NCBI GenBank assembly: GCA_003134655.1
Contig: PLBY01000107.1
Location: 169,601-233,600, forward strand
Origin: Acidobacteriaceae bacterium
GTDB lineage: Bacteria; Acidobacteriota; Terriglobia; Terriglobales; Acidobacteriaceae
Direction: 5' to 3'
DNA: 64,000 nucleotides
The notes under the pieces were generated by a model that saw nothing but the letters and a program-made list of their open reading frames with translations, was not told the origin of the DNA and did not search any database. This document shows positions 9,229 to 18,073 of the stretch, piece after piece. Each line of letters starts with the position of its first letter. Position 1 is the first letter of the stretch. The position numbers were made by a program, and so were the translations under genes.

Positions 9229-10224
9229 ATGCAAGGTAATGGTTCCGCGACCGTCCTCGTCGCGGAGGACGACCCCATTTTCCGCCGGCTTCTGCAAGCC
9301 CGATTGCATAGTTGGGACTATCGAGTGATCACGGCGAAAGACGGAACGGAGGCATGGGAGTTGCTTCAGCAGCCTTCCCCCCCTGACCTTCTCATTCTTG
9401 ATTGGATCATGCCCGGCATCGACGGGATAGAGCTTTGCCGCCGAATTCGCGCGACGCAAAGAGACTGGTACCAATACATCGTGCTGGTCTCCGGGAGAGA
9501 CGAGAAGCAGGATGTCGTAGCCGGCCTGGAGGCAGGGGCCGATGACTACTTGACCAAACCATTCGACATCGAGGAACTGCGAGCCCGGTTGCGGACGGGT
9601 GCACGAATTCTCAGCCTGCAACGCGAACTAATCCAAGCCCGCGAGGTGTTGCGGTTCCAAGCAACTCATGATGACCTGACAGGTCTCTGGAGCCGGGGAA
9701 CCGCATTGCAGTTGCTGAATGCCGAACTCGAGCGCGGCCTGCGTTTTGGCGGCCAGACTGGAATTCTGATGATCGATATCGATCACTTCAAGAGAGTCAA
9801 TGACACCTATGGCCATCTAAACGGTGATGCAGTTCTCAAGGAGGCGGGACGTCGGCTCAAAAATTCTGTGCGCAGTTATGATTTTGTCGGAAGATATGGT
9901 GGGGAGGAATTTCTGGTTGTTCTCTCGAACTGCACGGCAGATAAACTTAAGGAAATCGCAGAAAGAGCCCGGTGTGCCTTTGCACAAACCCCGATTTCAA
10001 CGGACGCTAAAGATTTGCGAGTTACCATCAGCATCGGCGGCGTAGTGGCACCCAGTGAAATATGGGATCTCGAACTGCTATCAGCTGCCGACTCTGCGCT
10101 CTATGAAGCGAAGCGAACAGGCCGCAACCGGGTCGTGATCGGCTCGTGCGAAGCGAGAGGGACTCAGCTCAAAAAAGCGACATGTTGTGATATAGCTCAC
10201 GGCGATAAGAAAATAGTTGGGTGA
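9229..10224 (+). CDS. Receiver-GGDEF diguanylate cyclase
   Basis: A 331-residue two-domain response regulator of the PleD/WspR type. The receiver (about 8-125) has EDD, D in LILDWIMPG and K in LTKPF. The GGDEF domain (about 150-315) has the active-site loop GGEEF at 224-228 and an intact inhibitory I-site RSYD at 215-218, exactly five residues before it. The protein should make cyclic di-GMP when phosphorylated and be product-inhibited. It sits nine bases ahead of the hybrid kinase gene, which is its most likely phosphate source, directly or through the HPt domain (inference from position). Confidence 0.92.
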   Translation: MQGNGSATVLVAEDDPIFRRLLQARLHSWDYRVITAKDGTEAWELLQQPSPPDLLILDWIMPGIDGIELCRRIRATQRDWYQYIVLVSGRDEKQDVVAGLEAGADDYLTKPFDIEELRARLRTGARILSLQRELIQAREVLRFQATHDDLTGLWSRGTALQLLNAELERGLRFGGQTGILMIDIDHFKRVNDTYGHLNGDAVLKEAGRRLKNSVRSYDFVGRYGGEEFLVVLSNCTADKLKEIAERARCAFAQTPISTDAKDLRVTISIGGVVAPSEIWDLELLSAADSALYEAKRTGRNRVVIGSCEARGTQLKKATCCDIAHGDKKIVG

Positions 10225-10233
10225 GATTCTCTC

Positions 10234-13182
10234 ATGCCTGAACCTCGCGTTATCCGCCGCCACGTCGTCCTATCTGTTGCCTTCGTGCTGGCGTTCCTGC
10301 TACTCAACCGACCGGAAGTGATCGTGATCTCCCGCCTCGGGGCGGTGGTCTGGTACCCGGCCATCGGATTAGGCCTGGCGATCATGCTGGGCGTCAGCCC
10401 GTGGTATGCGTTCCCGCTCACTCTGGCTACCGCTCTTTCGGGAATATTGATCTACCACCAGCCTGTCCTGACGTACAGCGGAACGATTGAAGCTGTAGTG
10501 GGAGCGGCAATCTACGCCGGAGCCGCGTTTGCTCTGCGCGGTCCGTTGCGAATTGATCTGGGGTTACATCGACGACGGGACGTCGTTCTGTACCTCTCGG
10601 TGACTACTGCGGCAGCCATTGTATCCACCGGCGTCGGGGTGATCTGCCTGGTTGCGGATCACGCTATCCAGTGGAGCGAATTCGGGCGGTCTGCTTCGGG
10701 ATGGTTCCTTGGAGACGAAATCGGGCTACTGGGAGTTGCGCCCTTTCTGCTCATTCACGTTTTTCCGTGGATACGAAGACAACTGTCGTTGGAACCCGAT
10801 CAGAGAAAGCAGCCTCGTGTTCGGACATCAAGTTTTTGGACGCTCGCAGAAATGGGCGGCCAAATCTGCGCGTTGCTGCTCTCGTTGTGGATGTTGTTCG
10901 GTGCGACATTCCTGCACTTTCAGGTTTTCTTCCTCACGTTTGTTCCGATCATTTGGATCGCGATGCGTCAGGGAATCCGAAGAATCGTCTCGGGTCTGCT
11001 CGCTCTCAATTTTGGCATAGTCGTGGCTTTGCATTATTCGACGTCGACGGCCGTGTTGCTTCCGAAGTATGGCCTCCTCATGTTCGTAGTCTCAGCCACG
11101 GGGCTCATTGTGGGGTCGTCGGTTACCGAGCGGCACCGGCTCTCCGTTGAGTTGCTGGAACGCACCGCCGAACTGCTGGATGCCAATCGACAGATGATTG
11201 CCGCCAAATGCAAGGCGGAGGAAGCCAGCCGGATCAAGAGCGAGTTTCTCGCGAATATGAGTCATGAAATCCGCACTCCGGTCAATGGAATTGTCGGCAT
11301 GACGGAACTGATTCTGGACACGGATCTGACTCATGAACAGCGCGAATATTTAGCGATGCTGAAATCGTCCGGGGATTCTCTGCTCGGGGTGATCAACGAC
11401 ATACTCGATTTCTCGAAAATAGAATCTGGAAAGCTGGCACTCGATCCGGTTGAATTTGACCTGCAGGATACGATCAGCGAGACCCTGAGAGGGCTTGCCC
11501 TGCGCGCTCATGAGAAGAACCTCGAACTGGCCTACCACGTCGATCCCCAGATCCCCGAGTACGTGATCGCGGATTCCGGGCGACTGCGGCAGTTGCTGTT
11601 GAATCTCGTGGGTAATGCCCTCAAGTTCACATCACAGGGAGAGGTTGTGGTCCGAGTGGCGTTGGACAGCCGCTACGATCAGGAACTCAGTCTGCATTTC
11701 AGCGTAGCCGATACCGGGATTGGTATCCCCGAGGAAAAGCAGTCCATCATTTTCGAAGAGTTTGCGCAGGCTGACGGCAGCACCACCCGGAACTATGGCG
11801 GCACGGGTCTGGGATTATCCATTTCTTCCCGCCTGGCTGAACTGATGGGCGGCCGGATCTGGCTGGAAAGCGCGGTAGGAAAGGGCAGCATATTTCATTT
11901 CACGGTCAAAGTGAGAGCGGTTGAAACGCAACCCAACTCCAAAATTGCAGATCAACAGGCTGTGCTTGCTGATGTTTCCATACTGGTGGTGGATGATCAT
12001 GCGGCGAGCCGCCAGATTCTGCTGGAAACCATGATGAGTTGGGGAATGAACCCAACCGTTGTGGATAGCGGAAGAGCGGCCCTTGCGGCCATCGACCAAG
12101 CGGAGGCAAGAGGTTTCGGGTTTGACCTGGCCATCGTCGACAGCCGGATGCCCGAGATGGATGGATTTCAGTTGGCGGAACGCATCAAGGAGAATCCACG
12201 CCGGGCCACGGCAATAATAATGATGGTGCTTTCCGGCCAGCACGCGAAGAGCGGGCGTTGCCGCGAGAGGGACATCGCGGCTAGCCTTCTTAAACCGATA
12301 AGGCAGTCAGAACTCCTCTCCGCCGTTCTGGCGGTTCTCGACCGCCTCTCGCCCGGCAACGCAGCGGAATCGAAAACCACATGCGCCCCCCAAAAGACAT
12401 CCCGACAGCTCACGATCCTGGTGGCCGAGGACCACCCCGTGAATCAGAGGGTAGTCGTACGGATGCTGGAAAAGCTTGGACACTTGACGGCCCTTGCTCA
12501 CAACGGTCGCGAAGCATTGTCCATGTTGGCAGATGGCCCCTTTGATCTCGTGCTCATGGACGTGCAAATGCCCGAGATGGACGGACTGACGGCGACCCGA
12601 AACATCCGTGAGAACGAGAAGCTGACGGGATTTCACCTCCCGATTATCGCCATGACGGCTCATGCGATGAAGGGGGACAAGGAGCGATGTCTGCAAGCCG
12701 GCATGGATGCATACATCTGTAAGCCCGTGACGAGCCATGGGATCGAAGAGACAATCTCCAAAATTATCCCTGTTGAACCCGTAGTCCACATACTGCCGGC
12801 ACCTCCGCCTTCTTGGGCATCTTCGCCGCTCTGGAATCGGAGCGAGGCCCTGGAGCGGTTAGATGGCGATGAACCTCTTCTGTGCGAACTCGTGCAGATT
12901 TTTCTGGACGAAAGCCCCAAGCAACTAACCGGCTTAAAGCGTGCGATCGAAACAGCCAATCCGGAGGAGGTCGAGAGAACGGCCCACAGTCTCAATGGGG
13001 AATTGGGTTATCTGGGCCTGCCAGCTGCAGCGCAGAAAGCCAAGGACCTCGAGCGTATGGGGCGGGAGCGCACATTGCAGTCTGCGGCCGATCTGTTCTT
13101 ATCATTCCAGGCCGACATGTTTGCGGTCGCGAGCGCGATGCGAGCCACGCTGGACGAGCGTCACCAAGCGGTTGATCGCTAG
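10234..13182 (+). CDS. MASE1 hybrid sensor histidine kinase with two receivers and HPt
   Basis: A 982-residue phosphorelay protein. Residues 1-295 form a multi-TM MASE1-type sensor (WYPAIGLGLAIML; GDEIGLLGVAPFLL). HisKA follows with MSHEIRTPVNG, phospho-acceptor H344. The HATPase domain has DTGIGIP and GGTGLGLS. Receiver 1 (D in VDSRMPEMDG, K in LLKPI) and receiver 2 (D in LMDVQMPEMDG, K in CKPV) follow. A C-terminal HPt domain has H918 in ERTAHSLNG. All parts of a BarA/ArcB-like His-Asp-His-Asp relay are present, plus an extra receiver. The ligand is unknown. The protein lies at the inner membrane. The gene follows a receiver-GGDEF gene by nine bases. Confidence 0.93.
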   Translation: MPEPRVIRRHVVLSVAFVLAFLLLNRPEVIVISRLGAVVWYPAIGLGLAIMLGVSPWYAFPLTLATALSGILIYHQPVLTYSGTIEAVVGAAIYAGAAFALRGPLRIDLGLHRRRDVVLYLSVTTAAAIVSTGVGVICLVADHAIQWSEFGRSASGWFLGDEIGLLGVAPFLLIHVFPWIRRQLSLEPDQRKQPRVRTSSFWTLAEMGGQICALLLSLWMLFGATFLHFQVFFLTFVPIIWIAMRQGIRRIVSGLLALNFGIVVALHYSTSTAVLLPKYGLLMFVVSATGLIVGSSVTERHRLSVELLERTAELLDANRQMIAAKCKAEEASRIKSEFLANMSHEIRTPVNGIVGMTELILDTDLTHEQREYLAMLKSSGDSLLGVINDILDFSKIESGKLALDPVEFDLQDTISETLRGLALRAHEKNLELAYHVDPQIPEYVIADSGRLRQLLLNLVGNALKFTSQGEVVVRVALDSRYDQELSLHFSVADTGIGIPEEKQSIIFEEFAQADGSTTRNYGGTGLGLSISSRLAELMGGRIWLESAVGKGSIFHFTVKVRAVETQPNSKIADQQAVLADVSILVVDDHAASRQILLETMMSWGMNPTVVDSGRAALAAIDQAEARGFGFDLAIVDSRMPEMDGFQLAERIKENPRRATAIIMMVLSGQHAKSGRCRERDIAASLLKPIRQSELLSAVLAVLDRLSPGNAAESKTTCAPQKTSRQLTILVAEDHPVNQRVVVRMLEKLGHLTALAHNGREALSMLADGPFDLVLMDVQMPEMDGLTATRNIRENEKLTGFHLPIIAMTAHAMKGDKERCLQAGMDAYICKPVTSHGIEETISKIIPVEPVVHILPAPPPSWASSPLWNRSEALERLDGDEPLLCELVQIFLDESPKQLTGLKRAIETANPEEVERTAHSLNGELGYLGLPAAAQKAKDLERMGRERTLQSAADLFLSFQADMFAVASAMRATLDERHQAVDR

Positions 13183-13428
13183 GACAGACGTAAGAATAGT
13201 TCCCACTGTCCGGGAAGTGGACGGGATTCCATGGCGCGGACACGCCGCCTTGGTCGCCGTTTAACTCGAAATCGCAAGCTGCTGCTATCAAAAGGCTTAC
13301 ATAATTCCAATGATCAGTTCTGCCAGAATTGGATGGCAGCCTTCGTGCTTTTTCTCTAGTGCCCTCCCCGAACATCATGCTGTTGAAGTTGGGCCAGTCC
13401 CTTGCGGCGCCGGCCCAAAGAAGGAATC

Positions 13429-15282
13429 ATGGGCCTTTCCACCATAGAAACGGCTGGCTTTACGGCTCCGGAAACCCCGGTTCCAGATCGTCCGTCCAGC
13501 CTGCACGAGGGCCTGCGGGTCATTGAACGGCGAGACTGGTGGCTGTGGATGTGCGCGGTCCTGATCACACTGCTCCTGACCGGCGGGATTGTCTCGTTTG
13601 GCTTTCCCGGGCTCCACCTGCACCGCGCGGAACTGAACTCCGCTCCCCTCAGAGACACCATCCTGGGTCTCGTGGGGATGGTATTGCTTTTCGACATTTA
13701 TACGATCTATCAACACTTCCAGATTCAGGCGGTACGGAAACAGTTGATTGAGCGGGAAGAATTGTTCCGGCTCATCACGGAAAATGCCGCGGACATGATC
13801 GCCGTTGTGGATATCAAAGGCCGGAGGTTATACAACAGTCCGTCCTACGAGAAGATCCTCGGTTACACGCCTCAGGAATTGGGAGGCACGAGCGCCGTGG
13901 AGCAGATCCATCCGGAAGACCGGGAGAATGTTCTCAAAGCAGCGGCAGTTGCGCGTCATACGGGCGTGGGTACGAGCCTGGAATATCGCATGCGCCACAA
14001 GGACGGAAGCTGGCGCACGCTGGAGTCCAGAGCCAGCACGATTTTGAAAGCTGGCCAAGTTGAGAAGTTGGTGATCGTAAATCGCGACGTGACCGAGCGC
14101 AAGCATCTGGAAGATCAATTCCGGCAGTCGCAGAAGATGGAAGCGGTCGGTCGCCTTTCGGGAGGAGTGGCCCACGACTTTAACAATCTGCTTGGCGTCA
14201 TCATCGGTTACGGAGAAATCGTGCAGGAGGGTACGGCGGGGGAAAGCCCATTACGCACCTGCATCGACGAGATATTGAAGGCGGCTCATCGGGCTGCCGG
14301 GCTGACGCGGCAATTGCTGGCGTTTAGCAGGCAACAGGTTATGGACCCGCGGGTCCTCGACGTGAACGTTGTGGTCAAAGACATGGAAAAGATGCTGAAA
14401 CGACTAATCAGCGAGGACGTACGGCTTAAGACCGAACTGGATTCCTCGGCGATGCGCATCAAGGCGGACCAAGGGCAGATCGAACAAGTCGTGATGAATC
14501 TGGCAGTGAATGCGCGGGATGCCATGCCCTCCGGGGGTGACCTGAAAGTCACAACATCGAACTTTCACATGGATGACGAGTTTGTTCGGCGCTATCCGTA
14601 TCCGGTGTTAGTTGGAGACTATGTGCTACTCACTTTCGCTGACAACGGCATAGGCATGGACGCAACTACGCGCGCCCGCGTCTTCGAGCCATTCTTTACC
14701 ACGAAAGAGAAGGGGAAAGGCACAGGGCTCGGATTGTCCATGGTCTACGGAGTAGTCAAGCAAAGTGGAGGTTACATTGATGTGATCAGCGAGCCGGGAG
14801 CGGGCGCAACATTCAAGATCTATCTCCCGAAGGTTGAAGTTGCTGTTGATCCACCAAAACAGCAGGCCGAGTTGCCGCCCTCGTTGCTCGGCATCGAAAC
14901 CTTACTGCTGGTGGAGGACGAGGTATCTCTACGGAAGTTGAGCCGCCATCTTCTTGAGCTTTGTGGATATGCCGTGCTCGAGGCCGAAAATGGAGCGGAG
15001 GCTTTGAAAGTAAGTCAAGAACACAAAGGGATGATCCATCTGCTCCTGACTGACGTAGTGATGCCCGGTATGAGCGGACGGGCGCTGGCCGATCAACTCA
15101 TGAAACAAAGGCCAGAGACGCACGTGATTTACATGTCCGGATACACCGGCCAGACAGTGGGAGAACACGGCGTTCTCGCGGAAGGCAGCTTCTTTCTACC
15201 GAAACCCTTTACCCGGGAAGCTCTGGCCCGCAAGATTCGGGAGGTACTGGATGGCAGCCCGGTACTGTCCGGAGCCGATTGA
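13429..15282 (+). CDS. PAS sensor histidine kinase with C-terminal receiver
   Basis: The start at 13429 has AAGGAA at 13421-13426 as ribosome binding site and gives 617 residues. Two TM helices (about 36-58 and 75-92) precede a PAS domain (about 110-230, ITENAADMIAVVD...VNRDVTERK region). The kinase core has GGVAHDFNNLLG with H249, and the HATPase domain has DNGIGMD and GTGLGLSM. The receiver has D in LLTDVVMPGMSG and K in LPKPF. The first 200 residues closely match the N-terminus of the PAS-GGDEF-EAL protein at 23135, so the two share a sensor module with different outputs. A receiver-PilZ gene follows after 42 bases. Confidence 0.93.
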   Translation: MGLSTIETAGFTAPETPVPDRPSSLHEGLRVIERRDWWLWMCAVLITLLLTGGIVSFGFPGLHLHRAELNSAPLRDTILGLVGMVLLFDIYTIYQHFQIQAVRKQLIEREELFRLITENAADMIAVVDIKGRRLYNSPSYEKILGYTPQELGGTSAVEQIHPEDRENVLKAAAVARHTGVGTSLEYRMRHKDGSWRTLESRASTILKAGQVEKLVIVNRDVTERKHLEDQFRQSQKMEAVGRLSGGVAHDFNNLLGVIIGYGEIVQEGTAGESPLRTCIDEILKAAHRAAGLTRQLLAFSRQQVMDPRVLDVNVVVKDMEKMLKRLISEDVRLKTELDSSAMRIKADQGQIEQVVMNLAVNARDAMPSGGDLKVTTSNFHMDDEFVRRYPYPVLVGDYVLLTFADNGIGMDATTRARVFEPFFTTKEKGKGTGLGLSMVYGVVKQSGGYIDVISEPGAGATFKIYLPKVEVAVDPPKQQAELPPSLLGIETLLLVEDEVSLRKLSRHLLELCGYAVLEAENGAEALKVSQEHKGMIHLLLTDVVMPGMSGRALADQLMKQRPETHVIYMSGYTGQTVGEHGVLAEGSFFLPKPFTREALARKIREVLDGSPVLSGAD

Positions 15283-15324
15283 AGACACGGCAGCAACGAA
15301 GATTTTGCATTCAGGAGGAAGGTC

Positions 15325-15996
15325 GTGGATAAGATTTTGGTGGTGGATGACGATGACGCGATGCGCGGGATGATCAAGATGCGATTGTCCGATACGTACG
15401 AGACGATCGACACCGGCAATCCCATACAGGCTTTGGGGCTTGCTCTGGAACACAAACCTCGAGCGATTTTGCTTGATCTCATGATGCCCGATTGCTCCGG
15501 TTTCGAGCTATGCCAGAGCTTTCACAACCTGAGTTACACGGCGCGTATCCCGATTTTCGTTGTGACCGGCGAGTCCGCAGGCAAATACCGCGAGTACATG
15601 AGCAACTTAGGCGCTGTCGGGTATTTTGAGAAGCCAATTGACTTTGCGAAGTTGAAATCGCGGTTGGCGTCGGAACTACTGACAAGGCCGTCGGAACGTC
15701 GTGCTCACGTCCGAGTCCGTATGAAACTTATCGTGAAACTCAAGGGCACAGATGCGTCGCAGCGATCCTTCGAACAACTCTGTAGCACCGACAACGTGAG
15801 CGCCGGCGGATTTTTGTGCACTCTGCCCCTCGATCTGTCGCCGGATTCTTCTTTCCAGGTCTTTCTCGCAGGCGCGGGTCACGAACACTACGTAGGCCGA
15901 GTCCGCGTTGTCCGCAGGGAAGCCCCGGACACTGCCTGGCAGCGCTACGCGTTCCAATTCACCGAGAAGACGCCGGAGTGGGTCCTGCAGGATTAA
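15325..15996 (+). CDS. Receiver-PilZ response regulator
   Basis: The start is a GTG preceded by a strong AGGAGGAAGG ribosome binding site. The protein has 223 residues. The receiver (1-118) has VDDDD, D in LLDLMMPDCSG and K in YFEKPID. The PilZ domain (about 125-220) carries the RxxxR segment in SERRAHVRVR and the second motif DNVSAGG, the residues that grip cyclic di-GMP. This architecture couples two-component input to c-di-GMP binding. With the upstream PAS kinase it forms a likely two-gene operon, and with the nearby GGDEF and EAL proteins it is a plausible effector. Confidence 0.88.
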   Translation: MDKILVVDDDDAMRGMIKMRLSDTYETIDTGNPIQALGLALEHKPRAILLDLMMPDCSGFELCQSFHNLSYTARIPIFVVTGESAGKYREYMSNLGAVGYFEKPIDFAKLKSRLASELLTRPSERRAHVRVRMKLIVKLKGTDASQRSFEQLCSTDNVSAGGFLCTLPLDLSPDSSFQVFLAGAGHEHYVGRVRVVRREAPDTAWQRYAFQFTEKTPEWVLQD

Positions 15997-15999
15997 TCC

Positions 16000-16203
16000 G
16001 TGAAATGGGCTCAACAAATTAGCGAATGCATGGCCTCAAACTGGCGTGCCCGCCGCGGACCTGTTCCGCTCGTAATAGCTCGATGGCTGGCGGGAATCGG
16101 GGTGTTTTGCGTTCTCGCTTGGGGGCAACAGTCGTCAACCCGGCAGGGACAAAAATCAGTGGACGCAGGCAAGAAAGCCTCAACTCCAGTCCCAGCGAGT
16201 TAA
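16000..16203 (+). CDS. Small putative exported peptide
   Basis: A GTG-initiated 67-residue frame begins four bases after the receiver-PilZ stop, with AGGAT in the stop region as a possible ribosome binding site. It has a hydrophobic stretch (PLVIARWLAGIGVFCVLAWG) followed by a polar, lysine-rich tail, the layout of a signal peptide or a single TM anchor. I recognise no family. It may be a real small gene of the same operon or a chance frame. Confidence 0.35.
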   Translation: MKWAQQISECMASNWRARRGPVPLVIARWLAGIGVFCVLAWGQQSSTRQGQKSVDAGKKASTPVPAS

Positions 16204-16427
16204 AGCCCCGCTACTCTGAAATCCCTCCATGACGCGTTGGAAGCTGACTTGGCACCGCCATTTTCGCTTGCAAGAGCCTATACTGTCGTCTAGGAAGGCG
16301 AGATTTGCATGCTGTCACGCCGGGGCTCTCCGTCGCCGCTGTCATTTCACGCTCCTCGCAGCCTCGCCCAAACGTGCTCAACTGAATATGGCTATCATTC
16401 GTATGGTTTTGATCGCAGGAGCGCCCG

Positions 16428-17807
16428 ATGACATCGACCAGCACACTCAAGCTGTTGGCGATTGACGACGACGCCGAGAACCTGGAGATCATCAGCTTGG
16501 CCCTCCAACGCTCGGGGTTGGAGATCATGACATCGCAAGATCCTGAGGAGGGATTTGAGATCTTCCTGCGAACGCGTCCGAAGATCGTGTTGCTGGACCT
16601 CGTGATGCCGAAGGTCAGCGGAATTGAGATATTGGAACGAATCGTGAGTGTTGACCCTGGCGTGGATGTCATTCTCATCACCGCGCACTATTCCACGGAA
16701 TCCGCGGTGGAGGCAATTCAAAAGGGTGCCGCGGACTATCTAACGAAGCCGATTGAAATCGACAAACTGCGCTCCCGGATTAGCGCTCTCTTGCAAGAGG
16801 CTGAGACACGGCAGAAGACTCTGCGCCTCGATCAGGAGCTCATTGATGCTTATCAATTCGAAGGCATCGTTGGACGCAGTCCCCTCATGCTGGAGGTCTA
16901 CGCCAAGATTCGAAGAATCGCTCCGCATTTCCGAACCGTACTCGTTACAGGAGCTACTGGAACGGGCAAGGAACTCGTGGCCAAGGCTCTGCACCGGTTG
17001 AGTCCGGCCGGACGCGGCCCGTTTGTTGTCTGTAACTGTTCAGCGCTCGTGGATAACCTCGTCGAGAGCGAACTGTTCGGATATGTTCGGGGAGCATTCA
17101 CCGGTGCCACCCAAGACAAAGTCGGCATGTTCGAGCACGCCGATGGCGGAACGATCTTCATGGACGAGATCGGGGAACTTGCGCCTGCGGCGCAAGCCAA
17201 ACTGTTGCGGGTCCTGCAAAACCGACAGGTGCAGCGGGTGGGCTCGCTGACTCCGCGAAATATCGATGTGCGGGTAATCGCTGCCACCCACCGCAACTTG
17301 AAAACTATGGTGCGCGAAGGTCAGTTTCGCGAAGATCTCTACTATCGCCTCGCCGTCGTCGAAATTCCTCTGCCTGTACTGGCAAACCGCCGCGAGGATC
17401 TGCCTTTGCTGGAACGGTACTTCATTGAGAAATTCTCCACTGAATACAACAAGCCGATCGCTGGTCTCGTGCGACGGGCTCAGACTCGATTAGCAACCTA
17501 TCCTTGGCCGGGCAATGTCCGCGAACTTGAGAATGTGATCGGCAATGCCTGCATGATGGCGGACGGAAACTTGATTGACATTAGCGACCTGCCAGAGCGG
17601 CTGCGGGGGCCGCTCAGTGAAGACCTCAGTGGGGACGAAACGTTCCTGTCTCTGGAAGAACTGCAGCGGCGCCATATCCTGCGCGTGCTGGAGGGTGTCG
17701 GCGGCAATAAGGCGCGCGCCGCAGAAGTGCTGGGCATTGGTCGTGCGACGATCTATCAGCTTCTGTCGAGAATGAAGATTGAAGAACCCAAGAAAGGGAC
17801 CGCATAG
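16428..17807 (+). CDS. NtrC-family sigma54-dependent response regulator
   Basis: A 459-residue protein with receiver (1-120; D in LLDLVMPKVSG, K in LTKPI), AAA+ domain (about 140-370; Walker A GATGTGKE, sigma54-contact loop GAFTGA at 222-227, Walker B IFMDEIGEL) and a C-terminal Fis-type helix-turn-helix (about 412-452; NKARAAEVLGIGRATIY). Such proteins hydrolyse ATP to open sigma54 promoters after phosphorylation. No adjacent kinase of the NtrB type is seen; the neighbouring hybrid and PAS kinases are candidates. The next gene encodes the giant secreted protein, but I found no -24/-12 element before it. Confidence 0.94.
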   Translation: MTSTSTLKLLAIDDDAENLEIISLALQRSGLEIMTSQDPEEGFEIFLRTRPKIVLLDLVMPKVSGIEILERIVSVDPGVDVILITAHYSTESAVEAIQKGAADYLTKPIEIDKLRSRISALLQEAETRQKTLRLDQELIDAYQFEGIVGRSPLMLEVYAKIRRIAPHFRTVLVTGATGTGKELVAKALHRLSPAGRGPFVVCNCSALVDNLVESELFGYVRGAFTGATQDKVGMFEHADGGTIFMDEIGELAPAAQAKLLRVLQNRQVQRVGSLTPRNIDVRVIAATHRNLKTMVREGQFREDLYYRLAVVEIPLPVLANRREDLPLLERYFIEKFSTEYNKPIAGLVRRAQTRLATYPWPGNVRELENVIGNACMMADGNLIDISDLPERLRGPLSEDLSGDETFLSLEELQRRHILRVLEGVGGNKARAAEVLGIGRATIYQLLSRMKIEEPKKGTA

Positions 17808-18073
17808 CCGCCTGAGGCTCCCTGCGCGGTTGCTGGGCTGAAAAAACCAGGTGTCCAGTTGGCGGACTAGAGTCTGAAACGTAGACGGATTTCCCGCCCC
17901 GCCGTTGTCATCCCCCGTTGATCTAGATGTAACTCCCACATATTCATAACTATAGAAGGATCCAGAATTCGGGCCCTTCGGCCCTGGTCATGCATTCCTA
18001 TTCTTGCTGACCGCCCGTCGATTCCTCTCCTGATGATCGGCCGCGTCCCAATCTTTGTGTGGAAAGAGCCCAT

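Noticed and set aside
16246..16275. TTGGCAC followed by TTGC, suggesting a sigma54 promoter before the NtrC-type gene.
   Set aside because: The spacing between the GG and GC elements is much longer than the required ten bases.
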